Below, piece after piece: positions 17,858 through 26,292 of a stretch of 36,452 nucleotides of DNA (position 1 is its first letter; each line of letters starts with the position of its first letter). The position numbers and the translations under genes were made by a program. The notes under the pieces were generated by a model. It had not been told where the DNA came from. It did not search any database and saw nothing but the letters and a program-made list of their open reading frames with translations. Source of the DNA: Deltaproteobacteria bacterium HGW-Deltaproteobacteria-14 (GTDB lineage: Bacteria; Myxococcota_A; UBA9042; PHBI01); contig PHBI01000080.1 in assembly GCA_002841945.1 (NCBI GenBank), positions 1-36,452 of the forward strand, written 5' to 3'.

Positions 17858-18185
17858 CCCCTGCGGGCGTCGGTGGGGTGCCGGGGCGACCCGAGGTCGC
17901 GCCGATGACCTTCCTCGGCGCGACCCGCCCCTGCCCGGTCGCGAGCTGCTGGCTGACCGGCGGCGACGCCCCCGCGAGCGGCGTGGTCTCGGCCGTCGCC
18001 CCGGACAGGGGCACCGTCGGTACGCCGCGGGCCAGCCGCGCGCATTGAGGGTGGAGACCCCGTCGGTCTGGTTTACGTGCGCGCCCCTTCCGGTCCAGGC
18101 TCACGGCGGTGGCTCCGTGCGGGGTCGTCGAGGACTTTGGCAGGCGGCCGCGGGAGCACCCCGGGCCCGCTGACGTGGAGTAACC
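17858..18185. other. intergenic region moxR to Asp-box lipoprotein
   Basis: 328 bases without a supported gene. Apart from the hairpin near its start I see GC-rich sequence with no domain-like reading frame, no RNA gene and no clear -35/-10 pair. The only other visible item is a GGAG just before the ATG of the lipoprotein gene. Confidence 0.5.
17895..17925 (+). terminator. perfect 11-bp hairpin downstream of moxR
   Basis: GGTCGCGCCGA and TCGGCGCGACC form a perfect 11-base-pair stem with a 9-base loop, 38 bases past the MoxR stop. There is no T-tract, so it is not a canonical intrinsic terminator, but it could halt or stabilise the moxR transcript. Confidence 0.45.
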
Positions 18186-20561
18186 ATGCGCAAGTATTTG
18201 GTAATCGGCGGCGCTTTCGCGGCGCTCATGGCTGGTGGTTGTCAACAGGCGCAGGAGACCCCGGTCCCCCCCGCGCCCGTCGCCGACAGCGCCTCGGTGG
18301 GCGAGGCTGCAGCTCCGCCCGAGGGCGACGCACAGGAGGCCGCGCCGCGTGAGGCCGCGCCGCGTGAGGCCGCGCCGCGTGAGGCCGCGCCGCGTGAGGC
18401 CGCGCCCGCGACCGCCGCCCAGGGGGCCGGGACCTCGACCGCCGCGGCGGAGAAGTTCAAGGCCTGGGGGGTCGTCCACGCCTTCCTCGGCCAGGTCGTG
18501 ATAGGCGGCAGCGCGATCGGCGCCAACGAGGCCATCGCCTACACCAAGGACAGCCACGTCGGCGTCACCGTCGACGGCGGGGCGAGCTGGGGCTTCACGC
18601 GCCACACCAGCGGCGAGGTGCGCGCGGTGGCCGGCGCTCCGGGCGGACCCTACGTGGTGGTCGGCAAGGCCGGCTACATGGCGATCTCGCGCGACGGCAA
18701 GAGCTGGCGCGACCTGCCGCGCTTCACCGAGGACGAGCTCGTCGACGTGGCCGTCGGCTCGGGCGGCGTCATCGCCGTGGGGCGCGGGGGCCAGTGGGTC
18801 CACTTCGACAAGGCCGGGCGCGCCGGTGACGCCGGGATGCTGCCCGACAAGTTCAAGGCGAAGCGCGTGATCGCGGACGGCGGGCGCTTCATCGCCATCG
18901 CCGGCAAGAAGGCCTACGCCTCGGTCGACGGCAGCGCCTGGTCGGCGCTGGACGCCGCACCGGTGCGCGGCAACGGCAAGCAGGCGACCACCGGCCGCGG
19001 GCTCTGCTCGGTGACGCGGGTCGGCAAGGCCGCCGGCGTGTCGTGCGAGGTGAAGGGCACCGCGTGGGGCCTGTCGGCCTCCGAGGCGCTGGTCTACGAC
19101 AAGAAGACCCTCGCCTTCACCCAGGACGGCGGCGCGACCTGGGCCATCCAGCCCGCCCCGTTCAGCGGCATCGAGGGGGTCGTCGGCAACCCCGGCGGCC
19201 CGCTCTACGTCTACGGCGCCAAGGGTGCCCTCGCCTCGAGCCGCGACGGCAAGGCGTGGACCGAGGTCGCGATCAACGCGACCAAGACGCTCCGCGCCGG
19301 GCTGGTCGACGGCAGCGAGATCCTGATCGTCGGCGACGGCGGCACCATCGTGCAGAGCAATGACGGGGGCGAGACCTGGAGCGTCGTGCCGAGCCCGGTC
19401 AACGCGGCCCTCAAGCAGATCGCCAAGGTGGACGGGCGCTACATCGTCCCGCTCGGCAAGAAGGGCATCGAGAGCCCCGACGGCGTGACCTGGATCGAGC
19501 TGGTCGACCCGACCTCCCTCGAGGCGATCGCGGCGCCGGCCAAGCCCGGCAAGTGTGAAGGCCGGATGCCCGCGCAGGCGGAGACGTGCACCGTCGCGCG
19601 CGCCGTCACGACCCCGCTCGGGATCCCGCCGGTCCTGTCGATCGACTTCGCCGGCGACGCCGGCCTGGCGATGGGGGACGCGGGGCTCGTCGCCTTCACC
19701 TCCGATGGCGGCGCCACGTGGCGCTGGCACAGCGGCTTCAGCCTGCGCGGGCTGGCCTCCTTCGACGCCAAGGGCGAGACCGTGGTCGCCGTCGGCGGCA
19801 AGTCCGTCATCGTGTCCGCCGACGGCGGCGAGAGCTTCCGCGAGGCGCAGCTCCCGAAGAAGGCCGGGCGCGTCTACGCCACCCACATCAGCGACGGCAC
19901 GGTGTTCGCCGCGGGCGACGGCGGCACCATCCTGCGGAGCGCCGGCGACCTCCAGACCTGGGAGCTGATGAACACCGGCGAGAAGAACCGCACGCGCTAC
20001 GTCGGGCTCTACGCGGTCAACGGGGTGCTCTACGCCGCCGGCAACCGCGGCGAGCTGTACCGGAGCGAGGCCGGCGGCGCGGTCTGGTTCCCCGTCGCGA
20101 CCGGCGTCAAGGACGCGATCCAGGCGATGACCGGCGAGGGCTCGACCGTCCTGGCCGTCACCCACGCCGACCGCCGGGGCGGCAACCTCCTCCTGCGCTC
20201 GGACGACGACGGGCGACACTTCTACGTGCTGCGTGAGATCAGCCACTCGGGCGCGGTGGACCGCTTCACCCTCGCCGGCGGGACGCTGCTCTACCGCGAT
20301 CGCAGCTCCAAGGACTTCGGCGCGACCTGGACCAACGCCGGCGACGACTACTGGGCGGGCAGCGTCGACGTCGGCGACGGCTCAGGGCTGCGCCTCGTCG
20401 CCTACCCCTCGACCTACGTGCGGGACCGCTTCTACGTCGTAGCGAGCAAGGACGACTGGACGATCGTCGACGCGTTCTCGACCAAGGGCGCCTCGGTCGT
20501 GTGCGACGCCGGCACCGGGTGCTGGCTGGTCGACCGCGGTCAGGTCTACCGACCGCTGTAG
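18186..20561 (+). CDS. Asp-box (BNR/YCF48-like) beta-propeller lipoprotein
   Basis: A 791-residue predicted lipoprotein: signal peptide with lipobox LMAGGC (Cys19), then an Ala/Pro/Glu linker containing four tandem EAAPR units, then a long repeat region. From about residue 95 to the end it carries at least ten Asp-box type turns of the form SxDGGxTW, for example TVDGGASW, SRDGKSWR, TQDGGATW, SNDGGETW, SPDGVTWI and TSDGGATW. These mark the blades of one or two beta-propellers like YCF48 or sialidase folds. I do not see the catalytic arginine set of sialidases, so a binding or assembly role is more likely than hydrolysis. A GGAG lies just before the ATG. It sits inside the split MoxR locus, upstream of a PAS histidine kinase. 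Confidence 0.88.
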   Translation: MRKYLVIGGAFAALMAGGCQQAQETPVPPAPVADSASVGEAAAPPEGDAQEAAPREAAPREAAPREAAPREAAPATAAQGAGTSTAAAEKFKAWGVVHAFLGQVVIGGSAIGANEAIAYTKDSHVGVTVDGGASWGFTRHTSGEVRAVAGAPGGPYVVVGKAGYMAISRDGKSWRDLPRFTEDELVDVAVGSGGVIAVGRGGQWVHFDKAGRAGDAGMLPDKFKAKRVIADGGRFIAIAGKKAYASVDGSAWSALDAAPVRGNGKQATTGRGLCSVTRVGKAAGVSCEVKGTAWGLSASEALVYDKKTLAFTQDGGATWAIQPAPFSGIEGVVGNPGGPLYVYGAKGALASSRDGKAWTEVAINATKTLRAGLVDGSEILIVGDGGTIVQSNDGGETWSVVPSPVNAALKQIAKVDGRYIVPLGKKGIESPDGVTWIELVDPTSLEAIAAPAKPGKCEGRMPAQAETCTVARAVTTPLGIPPVLSIDFAGDAGLAMGDAGLVAFTSDGGATWRWHSGFSLRGLASFDAKGETVVAVGGKSVIVSADGGESFREAQLPKKAGRVYATHISDGTVFAAGDGGTILRSAGDLQTWELMNTGEKNRTRYVGLYAVNGVLYAAGNRGELYRSEAGGAVWFPVATGVKDAIQAMTGEGSTVLAVTHADRRGGNLLLRSDDDGRHFYVLREISHSGAVDRFTLAGGTLLYRDRSSKDFGATWTNAGDDYWAGSVDVGDGSGLRLVAYPSTYVRDRFYVVASKDDWTIVDAFSTKGASVVCDAGTGCWLVDRGQVYRPL
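18336..18405 (+). repeat. 15-base tandem repeat coding EAAPR
   Basis: GAGGCCGCGCCGCGT is repeated four times exactly, with a fifth, partial copy, in frame within the lipoprotein linker. Unit length is a multiple of three, so copy-number change would only lengthen or shorten the tether between membrane anchor and propeller. Confidence 0.9.
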
Positions 20562-20628
20562 TAGCGAGCGATCTCTTGCGGCGTGGCGGTCGCCCGACGG
20601 GCGGTCGTCGCGCCGCGCGGCCGACGCG

Positions 20629-20652
20629 AGCGCTCCTCGCCGAGGAGGCGCG
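20629..20652. other. small hairpin in lipoprotein-kinase gap
   Basis: CTCCTCG-c-CGAGGAG (20633-20647) is a tight 7-base-pair inverted repeat in the 137-base gap after the propeller lipoprotein. No T-tract follows; its role is unknown. Confidence 0.25.
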
Positions 20653-20698
20653 AGAGGTGGGCTCAAGATCCATCGGGGAATGACCGAGTTGACCTCAA

Positions 20699-22585
20699 GT
20701 GGCGCCCCTTGACGCGCCCGGAGGGAAGTTGAAAGACGAAAGGCGGGCCGGCGCGCCGCTCGTCCCGGACGGGCGGGCGCCATATCAGGCGGCGTTCGAG
20801 GCGAGCCCGGTGCCGCAGCTGCTGCTGCGGGGCGGGCACGTGGTCGACGCGAACCTGGCCGCCCGGCGGGCGCTCGGGGCCACGCGCGAGGCGCTGGTCG
20901 GTCGCTCGGCGCGCGCGCTCCTCGACGGTCTTGAGGGGGCGACCGGCGGCTCGAGCTCGGCGCTGACCGCCGACGCCGCCGTCTTCACGCCCCTCGCGAG
21001 CGCCGCCGAGGGGCCGGACGAGCTCGTCAGCTGGCCGCTCGCGGGGGGCGGTCCACACCCCGGCGGCCGTCTCGGCAAGATGCTCGCGAGCCTCCCCTTG
21101 CTGTGGTTCCGCATCGACGCGGCCGGGGTCTTCCTCGACGCCCACACGCCCGCCACCGCGCAGCTGCTGGCGCCCCCGGACGCCTTCATGGGTCGCACCG
21201 TCGAGGAGGTGTTGCCCCCAGCGCTGGCCCGGATGGCCCGGGAGAACCTCGAGATCGCGCTGCAGAGCGACCAACCGGTGCGCTACGACTACCCCCTCAG
21301 CACCGATGGCGCCGAGCGTTGGTACCAATGCCACATGGCCCGGTCCGGCGACGCTGAGGTGTTCACCTACGTGACCGATGTCACCGCCCGCAAGGCCTCC
21401 GAGGCCGCCCTCGAGCGCGCCGTCGAGGAGGCCCGGGCCGCGGTGCAGGCCCGCTCCCAGTTCGTCGCCACGGTGAGCCACGAGGTGCGGACGCCCATCA
21501 ACGGCATCCTCGGGATGGCGGAGCTGCTCGGCGACACCGACCTCGACGACGAGCAGCAGAGCTACGTCGCCATGCTCCAGAACGCCGGGCGGGCGCTCCT
21601 CAACGTCATCAACGATGTGCTGGACTTCTCGAAGATCGAGGCCGGACATCTGCGCCTGCAGCCGACCGCGTTCTCACCCCGCGACGTCGTCGAGGGGGTC
21701 ATGGCGATGCTCGCCGAGCGCGCCCACGCGCGCGGCGTCGAGGTGGGCGCCATCATCGGGCACGACGTGCCGCCCACGGTGGTCGCTGACCCGACCCGGA
21801 TCGAGCAGGTGCTGCTCAACCTCGTCGGCAACGCGATCAAGTTCACACCGTCGGGGAGTATCGCGGTCCGCGTCTCCTTGCTGCGTCGCACGATAGGCGG
21901 GCTGATGCTGCGCTATGAGATCGTCGACACCGGCGTCGGGATCGCGCCGGAGGTCCTGCCGCGCGTCTTCGCGCAGTTCGAGCAGGGGGACCTGCTGGCG
22001 ACCCGACGCGCCGGCGGAACCGGCCTCGGGCTCGCGATCTGCCGGCGCCTGGCCGAGCTGATGGGCGGCGAGATCTCGGTCGAGAGCGAGCTCGGCGCGG
22101 GGAGCACCTTCCGCTTCGACGTGCCGGTCGGGGTCCCGACCGAGAGCCGCCCCCTCGCCGCCGAGCCCGTCGCCGGGTTGACGTCGGCGGGGCGACCGCT
22201 CGATGTCCTCGCCTTCGCGCCCGGGGAGCGCCTGCGCGAGCAGCTCGTCCACGAGCTCCCGGCGCTCGGGGCGCGGCTGTGGGCGAGCGGGGAGTGGGAC
22301 GCGGCGCGGGCACGACTCGAGGGCGCGATCGAGGCCGGGGCGGCGCCGGAGCTGGTGATCGTCCAGCTCACGCTGAACCGAGACGACAACGCCGCCCGTC
22401 TGGCCGCGCTGTCGGCCCTCCCACCGGGCACGGAGCTCGTCGTGGTCACGGCCTTCGGTCGCCGAGACCAGCTCTCGGCGCTGCAGGACGCGCCGCTCGC
22501 CGAGGTCGTCTCCGCGCCACTGCGCCTGGCTGATCTCCGCGCGCTGCTCGCCGGGGCCGCCGCGCGGGTCGACCCCGCCGCCTGA
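20699..22585 (+). CDS. PAS histidine kinase with degenerate C-terminal receiver
   Basis: A 628-residue soluble kinase; no membrane segment is seen. Two PAS-like regions (about 28-75 and 129-240) precede a HisKA domain with SHEVRTPINGILGMAELL (His261). The HATPase domain has NLVGNAIKFTPSG, DTGVGIAPEVLPRVFAQFEQ and GGTGLGLAICRRLAELMGG, so catalysis should be intact. The last 130 residues look like a receiver fold, but the strand that should end in the phospho-acceptor Asp reads ELVIVQLTLN, with Gln in its place, so phosphorelay through this domain is unlikely. The GTG at 20699 is a tentative start; a TTG at 20729 is an alternative. The TGA stop lies within copy B of the dispersed repeat. No response regulator gene is adjacent. 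Confidence 0.85.
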   Translation: MAPLDAPGGKLKDERRAGAPLVPDGRAPYQAAFEASPVPQLLLRGGHVVDANLAARRALGATREALVGRSARALLDGLEGATGGSSSALTADAAVFTPLASAAEGPDELVSWPLAGGGPHPGGRLGKMLASLPLLWFRIDAAGVFLDAHTPATAQLLAPPDAFMGRTVEEVLPPALARMARENLEIALQSDQPVRYDYPLSTDGAERWYQCHMARSGDAEVFTYVTDVTARKASEAALERAVEEARAAVQARSQFVATVSHEVRTPINGILGMAELLGDTDLDDEQQSYVAMLQNAGRALLNVINDVLDFSKIEAGHLRLQPTAFSPRDVVEGVMAMLAERAHARGVEVGAIIGHDVPPTVVADPTRIEQVLLNLVGNAIKFTPSGSIAVRVSLLRRTIGGLMLRYEIVDTGVGIAPEVLPRVFAQFEQGDLLATRRAGGTGLGLAICRRLAELMGGEISVESELGAGSTFRFDVPVGVPTESRPLAAEPVAGLTSAGRPLDVLAFAPGERLREQLVHELPALGARLWASGEWDAARARLEGAIEAGAAPELVIVQLTLNRDDNAARLAALSALPPGTELVVVTAFGRRDQLSALQDAPLAEVVSAPLRLADLRALLAGAAARVDPAA

Positions 22586-22717
22586 GCCAAGCGACGGCAG
22601 GTCGAGGACCGGAGTCCGCAGCTGGTGGGGGTCGGGGCGACGCAGTCGCGCCTACCCCCACCCGCGGAGGACTCCGGTCCTCGACCGATACGATGGGAAC
22701 CGGGTCCAGCTTCGGCA
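22581..22717. repeat. dispersed structured repeat, copy B
   Basis: Second copy of the element at 8921-9056, in the same orientation. It again begins with CCTGAGCCAAGC, which contains the stop codon of the kinase gene, and ends with GGTCCAGCTTCGGCA. Its outer arms are a perfect 16-base inverted repeat (22600-22615 with 22671-22686). Inside these lie GGTGGGGGT/ACCCCCACC and the tip GCGAC-gca-GTCGC. It separates the kinase gene from the DUF58 gene on the same strand. The copies differ most where loops or mismatches fall, while the overall fold is kept. Confidence 0.88.
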
Positions 22718-22807
22718 AAAGAGTCACGAACCCTGAGGGCACGCTTCAACCGCGAAGCTCGGCCCTCTCCGGTTGTGGAACCGGCGCGGATCCGATTCAC
22801 TAGGCCC

Positions 22808-24118
22808 GTGTTCCCGTCCCGCCGCGCGATCGTCGTCGTCGCCGCCGCGTCCGCGCTCGCGGTCGTGCCGGTGCTCGTCGCGCCAGGGCTGTGGACGGTG
22901 TGGCTCTTCGCGTGGGCCTTGTTCTCGATCTTGTTGGCGATAGACGCGGTGCTCGCGCCGCGCCGGGCGGACATCGAGCACGCGCTGACGGTCCCGGACA
23001 CGCTGTACATGGGCGAGGCCGGCGAGGCGCGGATCGCGCTGCGCCTCGGGCGCGGGGATCGCCCGCTGCGCGCGCTGGTCAAGCTCGACCTGTCGGAGAC
23101 CCTCGCGCCCGTCCGGGCCCGCCGCGCGGTGCTCGGCCCGGCGGAGACGACCGTGCCCTTCGAGCTCGCGGCGCTCCGCCGCGGGACGGGGCAGATCGAG
23201 GCGGCCTGGGTCCGCTTTCGCGGCCCCTTCGGCCTGGTCGAGCGGACGGTGCGCTTCGGCCTCGCGCGCGACGTCACGGCCGTCCCCAACATCCGCGGGG
23301 TCCGCCAGCAGGCCCTCGAGTTCTTCAGCCCGAGCGAGTTCCGCACAGGCCTGCGCATCGAGCAGTACGCCGGCGACGGCTCGGAGTTCGACTCGCTGCG
23401 CGAGTTCATGCCCGGGCTCGATCACCGCGCCATCGACTGGAAGTCCTCGGCCCGCCACGCCGAGCTCCTGTGCCGCCAGTTCCGCGCCGAGCGCAACCGT
23501 CAGGTGGTCGTCGCCATCGACGCCGGCCACCTCATGGCCGAGCCCCTCGAGCGGATCCCGCGCCTCGACCACGCCATCCACGCCGGGCTGCTGCTCGCGT
23601 ACTTCAGCGCGCGCGCGGGCGACAAGGTGGGCTTCTTCGGCTTCGACGAGCGGGTGCGCGCCTTCGCCGAGCCGCGCGGCGGGATGGCCGCCTTCCGCGC
23701 CATGCTGCGGCTCTCCGGGGGGCTCGGCTACGCCGACGCCGAGACGAACTACACCCTCGCGCTGACCGACCTCATGGGGCGGCTCACGCGCCGATCGCTG
23801 GTGGTCGTGCTCACCGACTTCGTAGACACGGTGACCGCCGAGCTGATGATGGACAACATCCGGCGGCTGGCGCGGCGCCACCTCGTCGTCTTCGTGTCCC
23901 TGCGCGACCCGCTCCTCGACACGGTCGCGGCCGCGGAGCCGCGAGACATGCTCGCGCTGCATCAGGCGGCGGTGGCGGACGCGATGCTGCGCGAGCGCGA
24001 GCTGGTGCTGACGCGGCTCCGCCGCCGGGGGGTCTTCTGCATCGACGCCACCCCGCGCACCATCGGGGTGCAGCTCGTCAACCGCTACCTCGAGATCAAG
24101 CGCCGTGAGATGATCTGA
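22808..24118 (+). CDS. DUF58-domain protein (vWA-like), MoxR cluster
   Basis: A 436-residue protein of the DUF58 family, which pairs with MoxR ATPases. Two N-terminal membrane helices (IVVVAAASALAVVPVLVA and LWTVWLFAWALFSILLAID) precede a beta-rich region. The DUF58 signature follows: GSEFDSLREFMPGLDHRAIDWKSSARHAEL, then VVVAIDAGHLMA, which resembles the metal site of von Willebrand A domains with DxSxS altered to DAGHL. The GTG at 22808 is preferred; a GTG at 22775 is equally open. Further upstream the frame runs into the dispersed repeat and is not coding. It is followed 5 bases later by the SpoIIM gene. Confidence 0.88.
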   Translation: MFPSRRAIVVVAAASALAVVPVLVAPGLWTVWLFAWALFSILLAIDAVLAPRRADIEHALTVPDTLYMGEAGEARIALRLGRGDRPLRALVKLDLSETLAPVRARRAVLGPAETTVPFELAALRRGTGQIEAAWVRFRGPFGLVERTVRFGLARDVTAVPNIRGVRQQALEFFSPSEFRTGLRIEQYAGDGSEFDSLREFMPGLDHRAIDWKSSARHAELLCRQFRAERNRQVVVAIDAGHLMAEPLERIPRLDHAIHAGLLLAYFSARAGDKVGFFGFDERVRAFAEPRGGMAAFRAMLRLSGGLGYADAETNYTLALTDLMGRLTRRSLVVVLTDFVDTVTAELMMDNIRRLARRHLVVFVSLRDPLLDTVAAAEPRDMLALHQAAVADAMLRERELVLTRLRRRGVFCIDATPRTIGVQLVNRYLEIKRREMI

Positions 24119-24123
24119 GCCGC

Positions 24124-25227
24124 ATGCCCGACTATACCCTGAAATCATTCGAGTTTCGCCGCGAACGCGAGGCCCAGTGGCGCGAGCTCGAGGAGCTCGT
24201 CGAGCGGGTCGAGAAGCGCGGGCTGCAGAGCCTCGGGAGCGACGAGCTCCACCGCCTGCCGAGCCTGTACCGGGCGGCGCTGTCGTCGTTGTCGGTGGCG
24301 CGCGCGATATCCCTCGACAAGAACGTCACCGCCTACCTCGAGGGGCTGTCGGCCCGCGCCTACTTCGCGGTCTACTGCCGCAAGCGCTACCTGGGCTCCT
24401 CGGCGCTGACGTTTCTGCTCGAGACCTTCCCCCAGCTGGTCCGCGGGATGCGCTGGGCGCTGCTCCTGGCGGTCGCGCTGGTGGCCCTCGGCGCGGCCGC
24501 CGGCTATGTGCTGACCGCGCAGGACTCCGATCGCTACTTCACCTTCGTCGGCGAGGACATGGCGGGCGGGCGCACCCCCGCGGCGAGCGCCGACGAGCTC
24601 GCCGCGGTGCTGACCGACGACGGCGGGGGGACCGCGACGATGCTCACGAGCTTCGCGGCCTTCCTGTTCACGCACAACGCCAAGATCGGGCTGCTGTGCT
24701 TCGCGCTCGGCTTCGTCGCCGGCGTCCCGGTGATGCTGCTGCTGTTCATCAACGGGCTCGGCCTCGGCGCGATGTGGGCGCTCTACGCGAGCCACGACCT
24801 GGGGTTCGAGTTCTTCGCCTGGGTGATGCCGCACGGGGTGACGGAGCTGCTCGCCGTGTGCCTGTGCGGCGCCGCGGGGCTGGCGGTCGGCTACGGGGTG
24901 GTGTTCCCCGGGCGCTTCAGGCGCCTCGACAACCTGGCGCGGCGCGGTCGACAGGCAGCGGCGGTGGCGGTGGGCGCGGTGGTCATGTTCTTCATCGCGG
25001 CGCTCATCGAGGGCTTCTTCCGGCAGCTCGTGTATTCGACCGACGTCCGCGTGCTGATGATCGTGATCACCGCGACGGCCTGGACGCTGTTCTTCACGCG
25101 GGTCGGGCGCACCCCGGTCGAGCGGCTGGCGCGGACCGTGGGGCGCGCGCGGCGGGCTGAGCTGGAGGCGGCGGTGCGGGAGATCGAGCCGCTGCGACCC
25201 GCTCCGGACACGGGAGCGACGCCGTGA
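24124..25227 (+). CDS. stage II sporulation protein M (SpoIIM) family membrane protein
   Basis: A 367-residue membrane protein of the SpoIIM/DUF95 family. A soluble N-terminal helical region (about 1-105) precedes about five membrane segments: WALLLAVALVALGAAAGYVL, then GLLCFALGFVAGVPVMLLL, LLAVCLCGAAGLAVGYGVV, AVGAVVMFFIAALIEGFF and VLMIVITATAWTLFF. The family marks FLFTHNAKIGLLCFALG and MPHGVTELLAV are clear. In non-sporulating bacteria these proteins accompany MoxR, DUF58 and RDD genes; the name does not imply sporulation here. Its stop overlaps the RDD start by 4 bases. Confidence 0.92.
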   Translation: MPDYTLKSFEFRREREAQWRELEELVERVEKRGLQSLGSDELHRLPSLYRAALSSLSVARAISLDKNVTAYLEGLSARAYFAVYCRKRYLGSSALTFLLETFPQLVRGMRWALLLAVALVALGAAAGYVLTAQDSDRYFTFVGEDMAGGRTPAASADELAAVLTDDGGGTATMLTSFAAFLFTHNAKIGLLCFALGFVAGVPVMLLLFINGLGLGAMWALYASHDLGFEFFAWVMPHGVTELLAVCLCGAAGLAVGYGVVFPGRFRRLDNLARRGRQAAAVAVGAVVMFFIAALIEGFFRQLVYSTDVRVLMIVITATAWTLFFTRVGRTPVERLARTVGRARRAELEAAVREIEPLRPAPDTGATP

Positions 25228-26138
25228 GGACGCTCGGGGCCGAGGGCGGAGAGCGGCTGGCGCTCCAGACGCCCGAGCACGTCGCGCTCCAGTTCGAGCT
25301 CGCGCCCCTCGGGAGCCGGCTGCTCGCGGTGTGTATCGACGTGCTGATCGTCTTCCTGGCGGTCGTGCTGGTGACGGCCCTCACGTCGCTGTTGGCCGGC
25401 GGTGGGAGCGGGCTCGGCGACATCGACGCCGACGACCCGCGGCTGCTGGTCGAGGCGGTCGCGCAGCTGGCGACCTTCTTCATCTGGAACTTCTACTTCA
25501 TCTTCACCGAGCTGCGCTGGCAGGGGCGCACCATCGGCAAGCGCGCGGTGGGGATCCGGGTCATCGCGCGGGACGGCGGCCCGCTGTCGTCGGGGCTAGT
25601 GTTCGCGCGCAACCTGACCCGGGACGTCGAGATGCTGCTGCCGCTGATGGCGCTCGCCAGCCCGAGCTCGATCGGGTTCGCGTCCGGCTGGGGGCTGGCG
25701 CTGACCTGGGTGTGGCTCGGGATCATGGCGCTGATGCCGCTGTTCAACCGCTACCACGCCCGGGTCGGGGACCTGGTCGCCGGCACGCTGGTGGTTAATG
25801 CACCGCGGGAGACGTTGCTCGAGGATCTGGTCGCCGACAGGTCGAACGGCGATGTTGCAACGCAACATCCGTACAGCTTTACCCAGGAGCAGCTCGACCT
25901 CTATGGGATCCACGAGCTGCAGATCCTCGAGGACGTGCTGCGCCGCTACCCGAGCCACATCGACTTCGACCTGCTGCTGACGATCGCGCGCAAGATCCAG
26001 CGCAAGGTCGACTGGCACGCCGCGGACGGCCGTGAGCCCGACGCCTACCAGTTCCTGCAGGCGTTCTACGCGGCCCAGCGCGGGCGCCTCGAGCACAAGC
26101 TGCTGTTCGGCAAACGGCAGGAGCGCAAGGTCCGCTGA
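25224..26138 (+). CDS. RDD-family membrane protein
   Basis: A 304-residue membrane protein with an RDD domain. The first helix carries the Arg and Asp that name the family (GSRLLAVCIDVLIVFLAVVLV), the second loop has GRTIGKRAVGIRVIARDGGPLS, and the third mark is the Arg/Asp pair in NLTRDVEMLLPLMA. After the last helix (about 175) there is a hydrophilic C-terminal extension of roughly 120 residues (TQEQLDLYGIHELQILEDVLRR and onward), helical and probably cytoplasmic, which many RDD proteins lack. It is the third gene of the DUF58-SpoIIM-RDD unit, starting at a GTG inside the SpoIIM stop. Confidence 0.9.
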   Translation: MRTLGAEGGERLALQTPEHVALQFELAPLGSRLLAVCIDVLIVFLAVVLVTALTSLLAGGGSGLGDIDADDPRLLVEAVAQLATFFIWNFYFIFTELRWQGRTIGKRAVGIRVIARDGGPLSSGLVFARNLTRDVEMLLPLMALASPSSIGFASGWGLALTWVWLGIMALMPLFNRYHARVGDLVAGTLVVNAPRETLLEDLVADRSNGDVATQHPYSFTQEQLDLYGIHELQILEDVLRRYPSHIDFDLLLTIARKIQRKVDWHAADGREPDAYQFLQAFYAAQRGRLEHKLLFGKRQERKVR

Positions 26139-26227
26139 GGGCGGGGGCGGGCAACAGCGTGGGCGCGTGAGCTGGCGCGCGCCTCTCTCACGGCCTCTGC
26201 TCTATTGCTCGGCGAACGCGATGGAGG

Positions 26228-26245
26228 CGCCCCCCGGGGGGGGCG
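26228..26245. terminator. GC hairpin between convergent RDD and hisC genes
   Basis: CGCCCCCC pairs with GGGGGGCG across a 2-base loop, within the 154-base gap between convergent genes. It could end transcription from either side, though no T-tract is present. Confidence 0.4.
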
Positions 26246-26292
26246 TCCGCATCAAGAGCGACCCAATAGTCGCCCCTCTCTCGCCGACGGTC

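Noticed and set aside
17829..20246. Very long open frame on the minus strand opposite the MoxR/propeller region
   Set aside because: Composition is Arg/Ala/Gly/Asp with no domain pattern, and it lies antisense to two well-supported genes. It is the usual mirror effect of GC-rich codon bias.
18186..20561. Sialidase function for the Asp-box protein
   Set aside because: Asp-box turns alone mark propeller blades; I could not see the arginine triad, Tyr/Glu pair or other catalytic marks of sialidases.
22625..22807. N-terminal extension of the DUF58 protein into the repeat
   Set aside because: The frame is open but is the repeat sequence; DUF58 proteins begin just before the first membrane helix.
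24124..25227. Evidence for sporulation from the SpoIIM-type gene
   Set aside because: This family is widespread next to MoxR/DUF58 in non-sporulating bacteria, and no other sporulation gene is present.
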